From Teredinibacter turnerae T7901 (lineage in GTDB: Bacteria > Pseudomonadota > Gammaproteobacteria > Pseudomonadales > Cellvibrionaceae), in NCBI RefSeq assembly GCF_000023025.1, contig NC_012997.1, positions 1,658,764 to 1,722,763 of the forward strand: a stretch of DNA of 64,000 nucleotides, read 5' to 3'. The notes below the pieces were generated by a model. That model did not search any database. It saw nothing but the letters and a program-made list of their open reading frames with translations, and was not told the DNA's origin. Of this stretch, positions 1 to 7,684 are shown one piece after another; the first letter of the stretch is position 1; each line of letters begins with the position of its first letter. A program made the translations under genes and the position numbers.

Positions 1-797
1 GTGCGAATGTCGCGAATGTTGGGAATCTGCGAACCGAGGTGGTAGTGCAGCAGCTGCAAACAATCGAGCATGCCTTCTGCTTTCAGTGTGTCGACAACCT
101 CTACCAGCTGCGTGATAGACAAGCCGAAAATGCTGCGATCGCCGCTGGTGGCGGTCCAGTGCCCGCCCACCATAGATGCGAGCTTAACGCGTACACCAAT
201 AAGTGGCTTGATGTTAAGGGCGCGACTGCGTTCAATAATGATCGGCAGCTCTGTAGGCGTTTCCACAACAAAGAAGCAGCTGTAACCCATTTTGCATGCA
301 TGCAGGCCAAGGTCGATAAACTCTTGGTCTTTATAGCCATTACATACAATATGGGCGTCTGGAGATTCCAGGTGAGCGAGCGCAATAATCAGCTCTGGCT
401 TGGAGCCAGCCTCCAGCCCATGCCCAAACTGAGCGCCGACGTTGCAGATTTCCTCCACCACGTGACACTGCTGATTCACCTTGATCGGGAACACGCCACG
501 GTAGGGCGCCTGATACCCTGTATCCGCGATCGCTTTGCGGAATGCGTTGTTTAATCGCCCAATCTGCTGTTCCAGCAAGTCTTCGAAACGCACCAGCACG
601 GGCATATCCATGCCTCGCTCGCGAATCTCCTGAACGATATCAAGCAATGGCAGTGCAACCTTGTTGCCGGCGCGTTCTGGGGTAACAGTAAGCAGCCCCT
701 TATCTGAGACATCGAAATATCCGGCACCCCAATCACGGATGCCGTAAAGATCGGCTGAGTCGGCTGAAGTCCATTGCTTATTTAACAGTTTGTTCAA
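1..797 (-). CDS. speA: Biosynthetic arginine decarboxylase, N-terminal part (cut by window start)
   Basis: PLP-dependent enzyme that converts arginine to agmatine, the first step of the agmatine route to putrescine. The reading frame runs off the left edge, so only about 265 N-terminal residues are visible. They carry the conserved VFPIKVNQQ segment, whose lysine is the PLP-binding position in this family, then GLEAGSKPEL, IVCNGYKDQEF and LLHYHLGSQIPN near the edge, all in the order of SpeA and not of the shorter diaminopimelate or ornithine decarboxylases. A TGA lies seven codons upstream of the chosen TTG start at 797, and no ATG or GTG lies in between. A purine-rich GAGAGA stretch precedes the TTG. 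The resulting N-terminus (MNKLLNKQWTSADS) resembles that of pseudomonad SpeA as recalled. Identification is firm; the TTG start is likely. Confidence 0.93.
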   Translation of the reverse strand, partial: MNKLLNKQWTSADSADLYGIRDWGAGYFDVSDKGLLTVTPERAGNKVALPLLDIVQEIRERGMDMPVLVRFEDLLEQQIGRLNNAFRKAIADTGYQAPYRGVFPIKVNQQCHVVEEICNVGAQFGHGLEAGSKPELIIALAHLESPDAHIVCNGYKDQEFIDLGLHACKMGYSCFFVVETPTELPIIIERSRALNIKPLIGVRVKLASMVGGHWTATSGDRSIFGLSITQLVEVVDTLKAEGMLDCLQLLHYHLGSQIPNIRDIR

Positions 798-1438
798 TTC
801 TTGTTCTCTCTCGGTTCACAAGGTGGGATGTATTACCGCAAGCATAGCGCTTACTGCGGGGGTGAACAGACCCACAGGTAAATTGTTGGAAGTTAGGGAT
901 TTTGTCGAAGCCGGGGTAGCGCCGGAAGGCGCGAACTATCGCAGATATGTAGCGGAAATACTAGGGTTCAGCCGCATAATTACTCCCAGTTGTTACAGAA
1001 TATCGAGCGATCCAAAGCAGGGCTCAATTTAAGTCTCATACCGCTGGTTCGTAGTCGCTACCATTCTGCGTGCTGGCCTGCTTTCCTGATCAGCACTATG
1101 GCTGGCGAAGCGGTCATTTGGCTTGGAGTCAGCTGTAAACCGTTGACGCAGCCTACCCCGTTAACACAACACGTGGGTGGCAAATTAGTGCCTCATCGGG
1201 TGTTTGGTAGTACTGGACATTGATTGACTAGAACAGCGACTAATTATGACAGCAATTGCCTGTGTTAATTCAACACAGATACGGCCATACAATCGAACAT
1301 AGGGGCTCTTGGATCAAACATCGACGGTTGGATGTGGGTATTGTCCTCCCCCAGCGATGGGGTACGCAGTTCGCTGGGGGCCGCATGCAGCTCATGACCG
1401 GGCATGCGGTGACTTGGCTGTATTGAAGTGTGTGAAGT
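798..1438. other. Intergenic region between speA and hpf, with tandem hairpins
   Basis: No convincing gene is seen in these 641 bases. The open frames at 790-1032, 990-1223 and 1270-1560 lack family resemblance and good ribosome binding sites. The speA promoter should lie in the left part (minus strand). The right part holds two perfect stem-loops that abut each other (1348-1380 and 1381-1409), listed separately. Confidence 0.6.
1348..1409. repeat. Two abutting perfect stem-loops downstream of hpf
   Basis: The first hairpin pairs CCCCCAGCGA (1348-1357) with TCGCTGGGGG (1371-1380) around a 13-base loop. The second pairs CCGCATGC (1381-1388) with GCATGCGG (1402-1409), also around a 13-base loop. 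No base separates them. Neither strand has a U-tract after the stems, so they are not standard intrinsic terminators. They could stabilise the 3' end of the hpf transcript, or be a REP-like element or part of a small RNA. The pairing is read directly; the role is unknown. Confidence 0.6.
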
Positions 1439-1756
1439 CTAGTGACGAGTCGACTTCTTGCGATTGGACTCCTCTTTGAGCTTGCGTTCACAGGTTGCGA
1501 AGGCTTCGCGAACTGCGATATGAACGGAAGGGTCGTCGCTGGTGACTGTGATAGGAGCACCTTTTATGCCAAGTTCTATTGATGCGCGGTACATTTTGCC
1601 TTTGTGTTTGTGATTGTGCGGGCTATCCAGTACGACGCGGCTGTGAATGATGGAATCTGAAAAACGATGTAGTTTTTCAATTTTCTTAGAGATGATGTCA
1701 TTTAACGCAGGGGATGCGTCAAGGTCGCGATATACAACATCGGCGTTGGACTTCAT
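1439..1756 (-). CDS. hpf: Short-form ribosome hibernation promoting factor (HPF/RaiA family)
   Basis: Binds the decoding centre of the small ribosomal subunit and helps ribosomes go dormant in stationary phase or stress. The 105-residue product is a single S30AE-type domain. It has the early ALNDIISKKIEKL helix, the middle KGKMYRASIELGIKGAPITV strands, and DDPSVHIAVREAFATCERKLKEE with a basic tail (NRKKSTRH). It lacks the extra C-terminal dimerisation domain of long HPF. The ATG at 1756 follows a good GGAGG site. It stands alone rather than in the rpoN-hpf-ptsN cluster common in proteobacteria. Family assignment is solid; whether it acts as HPF or as RaiA/YfiA cannot be told from sequence alone. 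Confidence 0.85.
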   Translation of the reverse strand: MKSNADVVYRDLDASPALNDIISKKIEKLHRFSDSIIHSRVVLDSPHNHKHKGKMYRASIELGIKGAPITVTSDDPSVHIAVREAFATCERKLKEESNRKKSTRH

Positions 1757-1837
1757 AGGCGTACCTCCATCAGTGGTTACGATGAAATAAATGTTTAGAA
1801 AGGTGGGCCCACGCCTTAATCATCGTCTTTTCAGATT

Positions 1838-2065
1838 TTATTTCAAGTATTTTTTAATCATATCCAAAGGGTGTTTTATAAATAAATGGTAATAAAAACG
1901 AGGTTGCTTTACACCCTTTAGCGATTTGAAAGCGTATCCAAGTGCTTTGAGGTGCTGAACGTCGTGGAGGTGGTTTTTGTCTCCTATACTCTGGGGCATC
2001 CGCTGATGCTTAATTCTCGACTTGAGAAAAGCGCCGCTCCGCAGTGATCTCGTGGTGGTGATCAC
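1838..2065 (-). CDS. Possible small basic protein of unknown function
   Basis: A 75-codon frame from a GTG, or about 53 codons from the internal ATG of MPQSIGDKNH. The C-terminal half (LKALGYAFKSLKGVKQPRFYYHLFIKHPLDMIKKYL) is rich in lysine and aromatic residues and looks protein-like. However, no family is recognised, there is no clear ribosome binding site, and the GTG end of the frame lies inside a tandem repeat array. It may be a real small protein, a gene remnant or chance. Confidence 0.25.
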   Translation of the reverse strand: MITTTRSLRSGAFLKSRIKHQRMPQSIGDKNHLHDVQHLKALGYAFKSLKGVKQPRFYYHLFIKHPLDMIKKYLK

Positions 2066-2121
2066 GCGTAGTTATTACGCGCAGTTAACAATCGTATTTA
2101 ACAAGCGTAGTTAACACGATA
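2057..2121 (+). repeat. Five in-phase 13-bp tandem repeats upstream of the TIGR01777 gene
   Basis: Consecutive 13-mers are GGTGATCACGCGT (2057), AGTTATTACGCGC (2070), AGTTAACAATCGT (2083), ATTTAACAAGCGT (2096) and AGTTAACACGATA (2109). The last three are the most alike, with consensus AGTTAACAANCGT, and the first two are degenerate. The array ends 31 bases before the ATG at 2153. It could be a cluster of regulator sites or a decayed repeat. The repeats are read directly; the role is inference. Confidence 0.55.
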
Positions 2122-2152
2122 ACAGTTGTCCGAAAGCCCGGGGAGAAGCCCA

Positions 2153-3079
2153 ATGTTACCGAGGACGATATACATTTCCGGAGGCACTGGCTTTGTCGGT
2201 AGAGCGCTCTGCGCTCATATACTTAAGAGCGCCCCGCACATCTCAGGCAGTGAATCAGCGGGCGTAACTCTATACGTTCAGACTCGACGGCCGGAACATC
2301 ATCGGCATCGCGTCATTAAATTCGTCAAAAATTACCAACAGCTGCCGGAAGCTGTAGCCCCGGATGCGATTATTAATCTCGCGGGAGCGCCGATTGCTGA
2401 TGAACGTTGGTCAAACAAGCGCAAGCAAATGCTGCAGGATTCCAGAGTGGCTGCGACTGAGGCCTTGCTGGCTTCGGTGGAAGCAGCAGGGCACATGCCT
2501 GATACCCTGCTGAATGCGTCTGCCGTCGGCTTTTACGGGTCAAATACAACCGGTGAAATAGACGAAAATGCTGGCCGGGGTGAGGGTTTCGCCGCTGACT
2601 TATGCGCGAGCTGGGAAACGGCGGCGATGGGATTCTCCAGGCTGGGCACGCGTGTTTGCTTGATGCGGATTGGTGTTGTACTTGGCGATGGCGGCGTACT
2701 CGCCAAATTGCTGCCCCTGTTTAAAATGGGATTAGGTGGCCCAATTGGGCATGGCAAGCAGGGAATGTCCTGGATTCATATCGACGATCTTTGTCGGCTG
2801 TTTATGACGGCTCTCTTTAACCCCGAATACACAGGGGCACTTAATTGCACGGCTCCCCACCCCGTTCCACAGCGTGTGTTTGCTCGCGAACTCGGTCGCC
2901 AGCTGGGGCGTCCTGCCTGCTTGCCAACGCCAGCATCGGTATTGCGCCTGGTTTACGGGCAGATGGCGGAGGAACTGCTGATCGGAGGGCAATATGTTTT
3001 GCCAGGATGTGTATCTGCCGCGGGCTTCAAGTTTGAATATGACAGGTTGGAGACTGCGCTAAAGTCAGTATTAAATTAA
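2153..3079 (+). CDS. TIGR01777 family epimerase-like NAD(P)-binding protein (YfcH/SDR39U1 type)
   Basis: Extended short-chain dehydrogenase of about 308 residues. It has the N-terminal Rossmann signature ISGGTGFVGRAL, then AIINLAGAPIADERWSNKRK, the NASAVGFYG segment with the YxxxK region altered as is usual for this family, and a C-terminal DUF1731-like end (PTPASVLRLVYGQMAEELLIGGQYVLPG). The substrate of the family is not established. The upstream TTG at 2126 adds nine residues that look unrelated, whereas ATG 2153 lies behind a GGGGAG site and begins directly at the Rossmann strand, so 2153 is chosen. It is transcribed towards the hsp20 gene, which has its own promoter. Confidence 0.88.
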   Translation: MLPRTIYISGGTGFVGRALCAHILKSAPHISGSESAGVTLYVQTRRPEHHRHRVIKFVKNYQQLPEAVAPDAIINLAGAPIADERWSNKRKQMLQDSRVAATEALLASVEAAGHMPDTLLNASAVGFYGSNTTGEIDENAGRGEGFAADLCASWETAAMGFSRLGTRVCLMRIGVVLGDGGVLAKLLPLFKMGLGGPIGHGKQGMSWIHIDDLCRLFMTALFNPEYTGALNCTAPHPVPQRVFARELGRQLGRPACLPTPASVLRLVYGQMAEELLIGGQYVLPGCVSAAGFKFEYDRLETALKSVLN

Positions 3080-3097
3080 AATTTTTTCTTGATCACA

Positions 3098-3125
3098 CTT
3101 GAAGCCAGAAAACTGGCCCTTACAT
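3098..3125 (+). promoter_or_regulatory. Sigma-32-like heat-shock promoter of the hsp20 gene
   Basis: CTTGAA at 3098-3103, a 13-base spacer, then CCCTTACAT at 3117-3125 match the heat-shock consensus CTTGAA / CCCCATNT closely. This leaves a leader of about 200 bases before the start at 3335. The match is read by eye; use by sigma-32 is inferred from the downstream small heat-shock gene. Confidence 0.6.
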
Positions 3126-3309
3126 TGGTTATCAGAGCAGGTATATATGCGGCTCTAACCGAAACAAGTGAGCACCTTAGTTGTTTTTTTCGAAAGTTTA
3201 CACGTTGCACACGCTGAAAGTTATCAGGTGTGGAGCAGGCTTCGATAATAAAACTGGCTAGTGCGTGGCTCGCTTACATTGCCCGATCTGCGGATGGGCT
3301 ACCCAAAAT

Positions 3310-3328
3310 ATTGCTCAATTATGAGGAT
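3310..3328 (+). promoter_or_regulatory. ROSE-like RNA thermometer hairpin covering the hsp20 ribosome binding site
   Basis: The last leader hairpin can pair UUGCUC (3311-3316) with GAGGA (3323-3327) around AAUUAU, leaving a G opposite G in the stem. This is the UYGCU/AGGA arrangement known for ROSE elements in front of small heat-shock genes. The covered GAGGA is the Shine-Dalgarno sequence, 7 bases before ATG 3335. The outer hairpins of a full ROSE element were not worked out. Confidence 0.55.
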
Positions 3329-3334
3329 AGAATT

Positions 3335-3859
3335 ATGCGTAACATCGACTTTACTCCCCTTTACCGTTCTGCGATTGGTTTTGACCGCATGGCAAATATG
3401 CTGGATGCGATTTCCCGATCTGAACAGAGCCAACCAAGTTATCCACCGTACAATATTGAATTGACCGGTGAAGACAAATACCGAATTTCGATGGCAGTGG
3501 CCGGATTCTCCGAGCAAGAACTGTCGATTGAGACGAAAGAAAATACCTTGTCCGTCACCGGGAAAAAATCTACTGACGGGCAGGCAGAAAGAAAATTCCT
3601 GCACCAGGGAATTGCCGCAAGAAATTTCGAGCGCCGCTTTCAGCTCGCGGATTATGTGATTGTCACCGGAGCGTCTCTGGAAAATGGTTTACTCCATGTC
3701 GAGTTAGTTCGCGAGATACCCGACGCGATGAAACCGCGAACCATATCGATCTCCGGCAACAGAAAGCAAGAAGTGATCGATCAGCACGCGAGCGGTAGCC
3801 AATCTGAAACCGTGATTGAGCCGAGCCACAACCAGCCGGCACAACACAAAGTCGCTTAA
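3335..3859 (+). CDS. Small heat-shock protein of the Hsp20/IbpA family
   Basis: ATP-independent holdase that binds unfolding proteins and passes them to DnaK/ClpB. The start MRNIDFTPLYRSAIGFDRM is typical of IbpA proteins. The alpha-crystallin domain follows (YNIELTGEDKYRISMAVAGFSEQELSIE to about LLHVELVREIPDAMKPRTI), where the usual GxLxVxL strand appears as NGLLHVEL and the C-terminal IxI-type anchor as ISI. A longer tail (VIDQHASGSQSETVIEPSHN) goes beyond typical IbpA. The frame is open from 3230, but homology and the ATG behind GAGGA select 3335, giving 174 residues. Upstream lie a sigma-32-like promoter and a ROSE-like hairpin; downstream lies a strong terminator. Appears monocistronic. 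Confidence 0.93.
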   Translation: MRNIDFTPLYRSAIGFDRMANMLDAISRSEQSQPSYPPYNIELTGEDKYRISMAVAGFSEQELSIETKENTLSVTGKKSTDGQAERKFLHQGIAARNFERRFQLADYVIVTGASLENGLLHVELVREIPDAMKPRTISISGNRKQEVIDQHASGSQSETVIEPSHNQPAQHKVA

Positions 3860-3891
3860 GTTGTAAAATCGTCTGTACTAATTGACGCAGG

Positions 3892-3921
3892 AACCGGGGC
3901 CTTAAAGGCTCCGGTTTTTTT
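3892..3921 (+). terminator. Intrinsic terminator of hsp20
   Basis: An 11-bp stem from AACCGG (3892) to CCGGTT (3916), with one G-U pair and a TAA loop, is followed by T residues to 3921. The next base begins the ATG of the methyltransferase gene. Confidence 0.85.
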
Positions 3922-4560
3922 ATGAATAAATGTCCTCTCTGTTCGTCCAACTCCAACGTGGTTTTTTACCGGGATTCTCGGCGACACTACAAGCGTTGTT
4001 TTAATTGCTGGCTGGTTTTTGTGCCAGACCAATTTCATCTGAACCACACCGATGAGCAAGCCGAGTACGACAAGCACGAAAACGATCCTCAGGACGCAGG
4101 CTACGTTAATTTTTTAAGCCGACTGGTAGTGCCTCTGCAGGCGCGTTTACAGGAGGGTGCCCGCGGTTTGGATTTTGGGTGTGGACCTGGTCCAGCTGTA
4201 GCATCAATGATGCGAGCGAACGGATATAACGTAAAAAATTACGATCCGATTTACGCAAACAACCCGATTTTTTTAAGCGAGCAATTCGATTTTGTTATCG
4301 CGACCGAGGTTATAGAGCATTTCCGTAATCCAGCAGTATCTTTAGCGCAGGTTTGGCAGTGCGTCAAACCAGGTGGTCATTTTGGTGCTATGTCCAAGCT
4401 CGTAATTAGCCAGCAGGCTTTTGCAAACTGGCATTACAAAAACGATCCTACACACGTCGCGTTCTTTTCTCGCGAAACTCTGCAGTGGGTTGCTTCGCGT
4501 TGGAATGCGACACTGGTATTTTTCGCGGCGGACGCATTTGTTTTTATTAAAGGTTGCTAA
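3922..4560 (+). CDS. Class I SAM-dependent methyltransferase with N-terminal zinc-binding CxxC pairs
   Basis: A 212-residue protein. The N-terminus carries CPLC (residues 4-7) and CFNC (about 32-35), a likely structural zinc knuckle. The SAM-binding motif I is LDFGCGPGPAVASMM, the acidic strand is VKNYDPIY, and FVIATEVIEHF plus CVKPGGHFGAMSK match motifs of the Methyltransf_23 group. The C-terminal KNDPTHVAFFSRETL is shared with related proteins of unknown substrate. The ATG directly follows the U-tract of the hsp20 terminator, so there is no Shine-Dalgarno sequence in the usual place. In-frame upstream codons reach a stop (TGA at 3883) without another start. Enzyme class is clear; substrate is unknown. 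Confidence 0.85.
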   Translation: MNKCPLCSSNSNVVFYRDSRRHYKRCFNCWLVFVPDQFHLNHTDEQAEYDKHENDPQDAGYVNFLSRLVVPLQARLQEGARGLDFGCGPGPAVASMMRANGYNVKNYDPIYANNPIFLSEQFDFVIATEVIEHFRNPAVSLAQVWQCVKPGGHFGAMSKLVISQQAFANWHYKNDPTHVAFFSRETLQWVASRWNATLVFFAADAFVFIKGC

Positions 4561-4675
4561 ACCCTTGCACGACGCTTGAATCGCTCAGTGCATTCCTGCC
4601 CAAACTATTCCGTGCGTTCATTAATTCAGGCCCGGGCACCAGCGACTTCTCTCTGAATCGGATAAATCTGGACGA

Positions 4676-5665
4676 TTAATCTGCTGAAAAAAGTTTTGCC
4701 CTCACGGTCACCCGGTACTGGGTGGGAGTAAGCCCCAGTATTCGCTTGAACAGACGCGTGAAGTGGGCGATGTCCTGGTAGCCAACGCGAAACATGATTT
4801 CCGAGAGATTCAGATTGGTACTCTTCAATAGTTCTTGTGCGTTTTTTACGCGAAGATCCTGTAAATAGCTGAGCGGCGTGGTGTCCGTCGCCAGTTTGAA
4901 TCGTCGGTTGAACGTGCGCACGCTCATATCAAATCGAGCAGCGAGCTCACTCACGTTGACATCGGTGTGATAGTTTTCGCTCAGCCAGTGGACCGCCTGC
5001 ACTATCACCTCATCCGGATGCATTTTGGCTATTTGGTCGCCTGCATGTGCTGTTTCATACAGTCGCCGTATTTCGTGAAAGAAATGCCGTTCCACATGGT
5101 GAGCGACGGACTGCCCGAAATGTTGCTGAATAAAGTAGACGGTGAGATCAGCCAGCGAGTTGACGCTGCCAGCACAAAATATGTTGTCTGCCTGGGTAAT
5201 GAAATTACTTCGTTTTAGCTGCACTTTTGGATAACGGGCCTGGAACCGGTCGAAGTAGTACCAGTGAGTTGTCGCGGCTTTACCGTCGAGCAGTCCGGCT
5301 TCAGCGAGAAACCAGCAGCCGGTTCCAACCGCAGCGAGAGCAGCGCCTCGCTGCTGTTCGCGCTGCAACCAAGGGAGTAGCTCACGCTGTTTTGCGATAA
5401 CCGGCTCGGGGTTTCGCCACAGCGCGGGTAGGTAAACGATATCTGGGGGCGGTACTGCATCGAGCGGGCAATCGGGTGTTAGTGTAATTCCCGTATGGGT
5501 CACCACCGCTTTGCCATCCAACGATGCCAGGGTTATCTCTATGTGCTCGCGCTTGCGGGGGTGTTGTGTCTTTGCCAGAGCGGTCGCTGACGCCAGCAGC
5601 TCCATGGGCAAAGTCGTGCTGGTTGCCAGCATATTAGGGTAGAGCAGAAAGCAAATTTGTAGCAT
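4676..5665 (-). CDS. GlxA-family transcriptional regulator (DJ-1/PfpI domain plus AraC HTH)
   Basis: A 329-residue regulator. The N-terminal part (about 1-190) is a DJ-1/PfpI-like glutamine amidotransferase fold. It contains DIVYLPALWRNPEP and GTGCWFLAEAGLLDGKAATTHW, where the cysteine sits at the nucleophile-elbow position, although these regulators are generally thought to be non-catalytic sensors. The C-terminal part (about 225-320) has two AraC helix-turn-helix motifs (VSELAARFDMSVRTFNRRF and LSEIMFRVGYQDIAHFTRLF) and the closing LTPTQYR. It is divergent from fabY, with about 156 bases between the start codons, so fabY control and autoregulation are both possible. The ligand is unknown. 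Confidence 0.92.
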   Translation of the reverse strand: MLQICFLLYPNMLATSTTLPMELLASATALAKTQHPRKREHIEITLASLDGKAVVTHTGITLTPDCPLDAVPPPDIVYLPALWRNPEPVIAKQRELLPWLQREQQRGAALAAVGTGCWFLAEAGLLDGKAATTHWYYFDRFQARYPKVQLKRSNFITQADNIFCAGSVNSLADLTVYFIQQHFGQSVAHHVERHFFHEIRRLYETAHAGDQIAKMHPDEVIVQAVHWLSENYHTDVNVSELAARFDMSVRTFNRRFKLATDTTPLSYLQDLRVKNAQELLKSTNLNLSEIMFRVGYQDIAHFTRLFKRILGLTPTQYRVTVRAKLFSAD

Positions 5666-5821
5666 CGGAGGTGCTCAGTCGAATTAGTGGTCAGCTTGAT
5701 TAATTGTACGACTGCGTGGCCAAAATGGCATCATTTGGTGTCCAAAAAGGCTTGTGTGTTTGGGGAAGCTGGGCAATACACTGTGCGCAAAAACCCTGAA
5801 GCTATTTTCGAGCCCTTTTTT

Positions 5822-7675
5822 ATGCCTACTCCGTTACCTCTTATTGTTGGATTTGGTGGATATAACGCCGCCGGTAGAAGCTCCGGTCACCAGGCGTACC
5901 AGCGGATGATTTTCGAGAGTCTTTCAGCAGGCGACAAAGCCGCAACACTGGACTCGCTTGCCCACTTGATGGGGAGCCCGGACCTAGACCCTCAATCGGT
6001 GTTGGACGGAACCCTGATTCGAAGAATCGAATCGTCGTTTTTCGATGTGGACAACACCGCGATTGGTAAAAATATCACCTTAAAAGCCGAGTCGACATCG
6101 CCCGTGAGCTTTGATATTGCCGGTCGCGATTTGCCGCACCCGATCCCCGAGCACTGGCGTGCAGACCCGCTTGATGAAGGCGGGCGACGCTACAAAATCA
6201 CTATCGACTCTGATCAGACACTGTTATTGAAGTGCCGCAGTAAAATGGCGGTTCAATCCGCTGGCCAGCTTCCTACTGGTTTCGATCCTGGCTCCCACTA
6301 TCGTTCACAGCATCATCCCCGTGGCTTGCAGCTCGCTATTTTGGCTGCGAGCGATGCGGTTCAATCGATGGGTATCGATTGGCAGCGTATTGTCTCGGCG
6401 GTTGCGCCAGATGAGATTGGTGTTTACAGCAGTAGTGTAATGAGTCAGTTAGACAATACTGGCTTAGGTGGGATGATGCAGTCGCGCGCGCTTGCGAGTC
6501 GGGTGACGTCAAAGCAGCTGGCTCTCGGGTTAAACACCATGCCAGCAGATTTTATTAACGCTTATGTACTGGGTAGTGTGGGTATCACTGGCGGTATGAC
6601 GGGCGCCTGTGCCACTTTTTTATATAACCTTAACCAGGGCGTTGCTGAAATAAAGTCAGGTCGTCGCAAGGTTGTGGTTGTAGGCTCCGCTGAGGCGCCT
6701 ATTATTCCAGAAATTATCGACGGCTATGCCGCAATGAGTGCGCTCGCGACCGATGCTGATTTATGCAAATTGGATGGTCTTGCTGTCGGTGCAAGCCCTG
6801 ATTTTCGCCGGGCCAGTCGTCCCTTTGGCGAAAACTGTGGCTTTACTCTGGCGGAATCGGCTCAGTATGTGGTGTTGATGGCGGATGACCTGGCCGTGCA
6901 GCTGGGCGCGCAAGTGTTTGGCGCGGTTCCCGGCGTTTATATCAATGCTGACGGGTTTAAAAAGTCTATTTCTGCGCCGGGCGCAGGTAATTATCTGACG
7001 ATGGCAAAAGCAGTTGGTCTGGCGCGTTCGCTGTTAGGTGACGAAGCTATACAACAGCGGAGTTTTGTGCAGGCGCACGGCTCCAGTACACCGCACAACC
7101 GCACTACCGAATCCAAAATATTCGATCAGGTCGCGCGAGCATTTGGCATTGAGCATTGGCCTGTCGCAGCGGTGAAGTCATACCTTGGGCATTCCTTGGG
7201 CCCCGCCAGTGGCGATCAAATGGCGGCCACGCTCGGTGCCTTCGCGCAGGGCGTGGTGCCCGGCATCAAAACAATTGACGGTGTGGCAGACGACGTTTTT
7301 GGGGCGCGGCTACACATCTCCAACCAGGATATTGACCTGGGATGCGGTAACATCGACGTTGCGTTCCTGAACTCGAAAGGTTTTGGTGGAAACAATGCGA
7401 CTGCCACAGTGCTGTCACCGACTGTTGTTAACCGCTATCTAGAGCGCCATTATTCCGGTGGTCAATGGACCGCTTTTCAGGATAAACAGGTGCAGAGCCG
7501 AGACGATGCAGCACGCTATTTAGCCGCGGCCGACAAAGGTGATTTACGCCCGATATACGAGTTCGGGACTCGGGTGATCGATGAAGAGGAAATCTCGATC
7601 AGCAATACCGAAATAACACTCCCCGGTTTCGCTAATCCCGTCAGCTTGGGAGATAACGAGGGGTATGACTTTTAA
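5822..7675 (+). CDS. fabY: Beta-ketoacyl-ACP synthase FabY (initiating condensation)
   Basis: Long thiolase-fold condensing enzyme. In Pseudomonas aeruginosa, FabY (PA5174) joins acetyl-CoA with malonyl-ACP to start fatty acid synthesis, replacing FabH. The window protein begins with the same hallmark (LPLIVGFGGYNAAGRSS), followed by SAGQLPTGFDPGSHYRSQHHPRGLQ, the active-site cysteine in TGACATFLYN (residue 263), histidines in VQAHGSSTPHN (419) and SYLGHSLGPASGDQ (457), and NSKGFGGNNA near the end. The frame is open from 5687, but the extra 45 residues have no counterpart in the recalled family; ATG 5822 gives 617 residues, close to the family size. The ribosome binding site is weak. The XRE-cupin gene follows after 9 bases and is probably co-transcribed. 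Confidence 0.93.
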   Translation: MPTPLPLIVGFGGYNAAGRSSGHQAYQRMIFESLSAGDKAATLDSLAHLMGSPDLDPQSVLDGTLIRRIESSFFDVDNTAIGKNITLKAESTSPVSFDIAGRDLPHPIPEHWRADPLDEGGRRYKITIDSDQTLLLKCRSKMAVQSAGQLPTGFDPGSHYRSQHHPRGLQLAILAASDAVQSMGIDWQRIVSAVAPDEIGVYSSSVMSQLDNTGLGGMMQSRALASRVTSKQLALGLNTMPADFINAYVLGSVGITGGMTGACATFLYNLNQGVAEIKSGRRKVVVVGSAEAPIIPEIIDGYAAMSALATDADLCKLDGLAVGASPDFRRASRPFGENCGFTLAESAQYVVLMADDLAVQLGAQVFGAVPGVYINADGFKKSISAPGAGNYLTMAKAVGLARSLLGDEAIQQRSFVQAHGSSTPHNRTTESKIFDQVARAFGIEHWPVAAVKSYLGHSLGPASGDQMAATLGAFAQGVVPGIKTIDGVADDVFGARLHISNQDIDLGCGNIDVAFLNSKGFGGNNATATVLSPTVVNRYLERHYSGGQWTAFQDKQVQSRDDAARYLAAADKGDLRPIYEFGTRVIDEEEISISNTEITLPGFANPVSLGDNEGYDF

Positions 7676-7684
7676 GGAGCCATC

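Larger units (their letters stand above)
1757..2152. other. Intergenic region with a 13-bp tandem repeat array
   Basis: This 396-base gap between divergent genes holds the hpf promoter side and, at 2057-2121, an array of 13-bp repeats in front of the plus-strand epimerase-like gene. A minus-strand open frame (1838-2065, GTG start) could encode a small basic protein, listed separately with low confidence. Nothing else was recognised. Confidence 0.5.

Noticed and set aside
39-554. Open frames on the plus strand (39-554, 70-285)
   Set aside because: They lie antisense to speA, whose conserved motifs are read on the minus strand; no family features on the plus strand.
790-1223. Plus-strand frames of 80 and 77 codons after speA
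   Set aside because: No recognisable family, no good ribosome binding site, and probable promoter region of speA.
1270-1560. Minus-strand frame of 96 codons overlapping hpf
   Set aside because: Overlaps the well-supported hpf in another frame and spans the hairpin pair.
5687-5821. Longer FabY with 45 extra N-terminal residues
   Set aside because: The extra residues do not match the family, which begins close to the IVGFGGYNAAGRSS segment.
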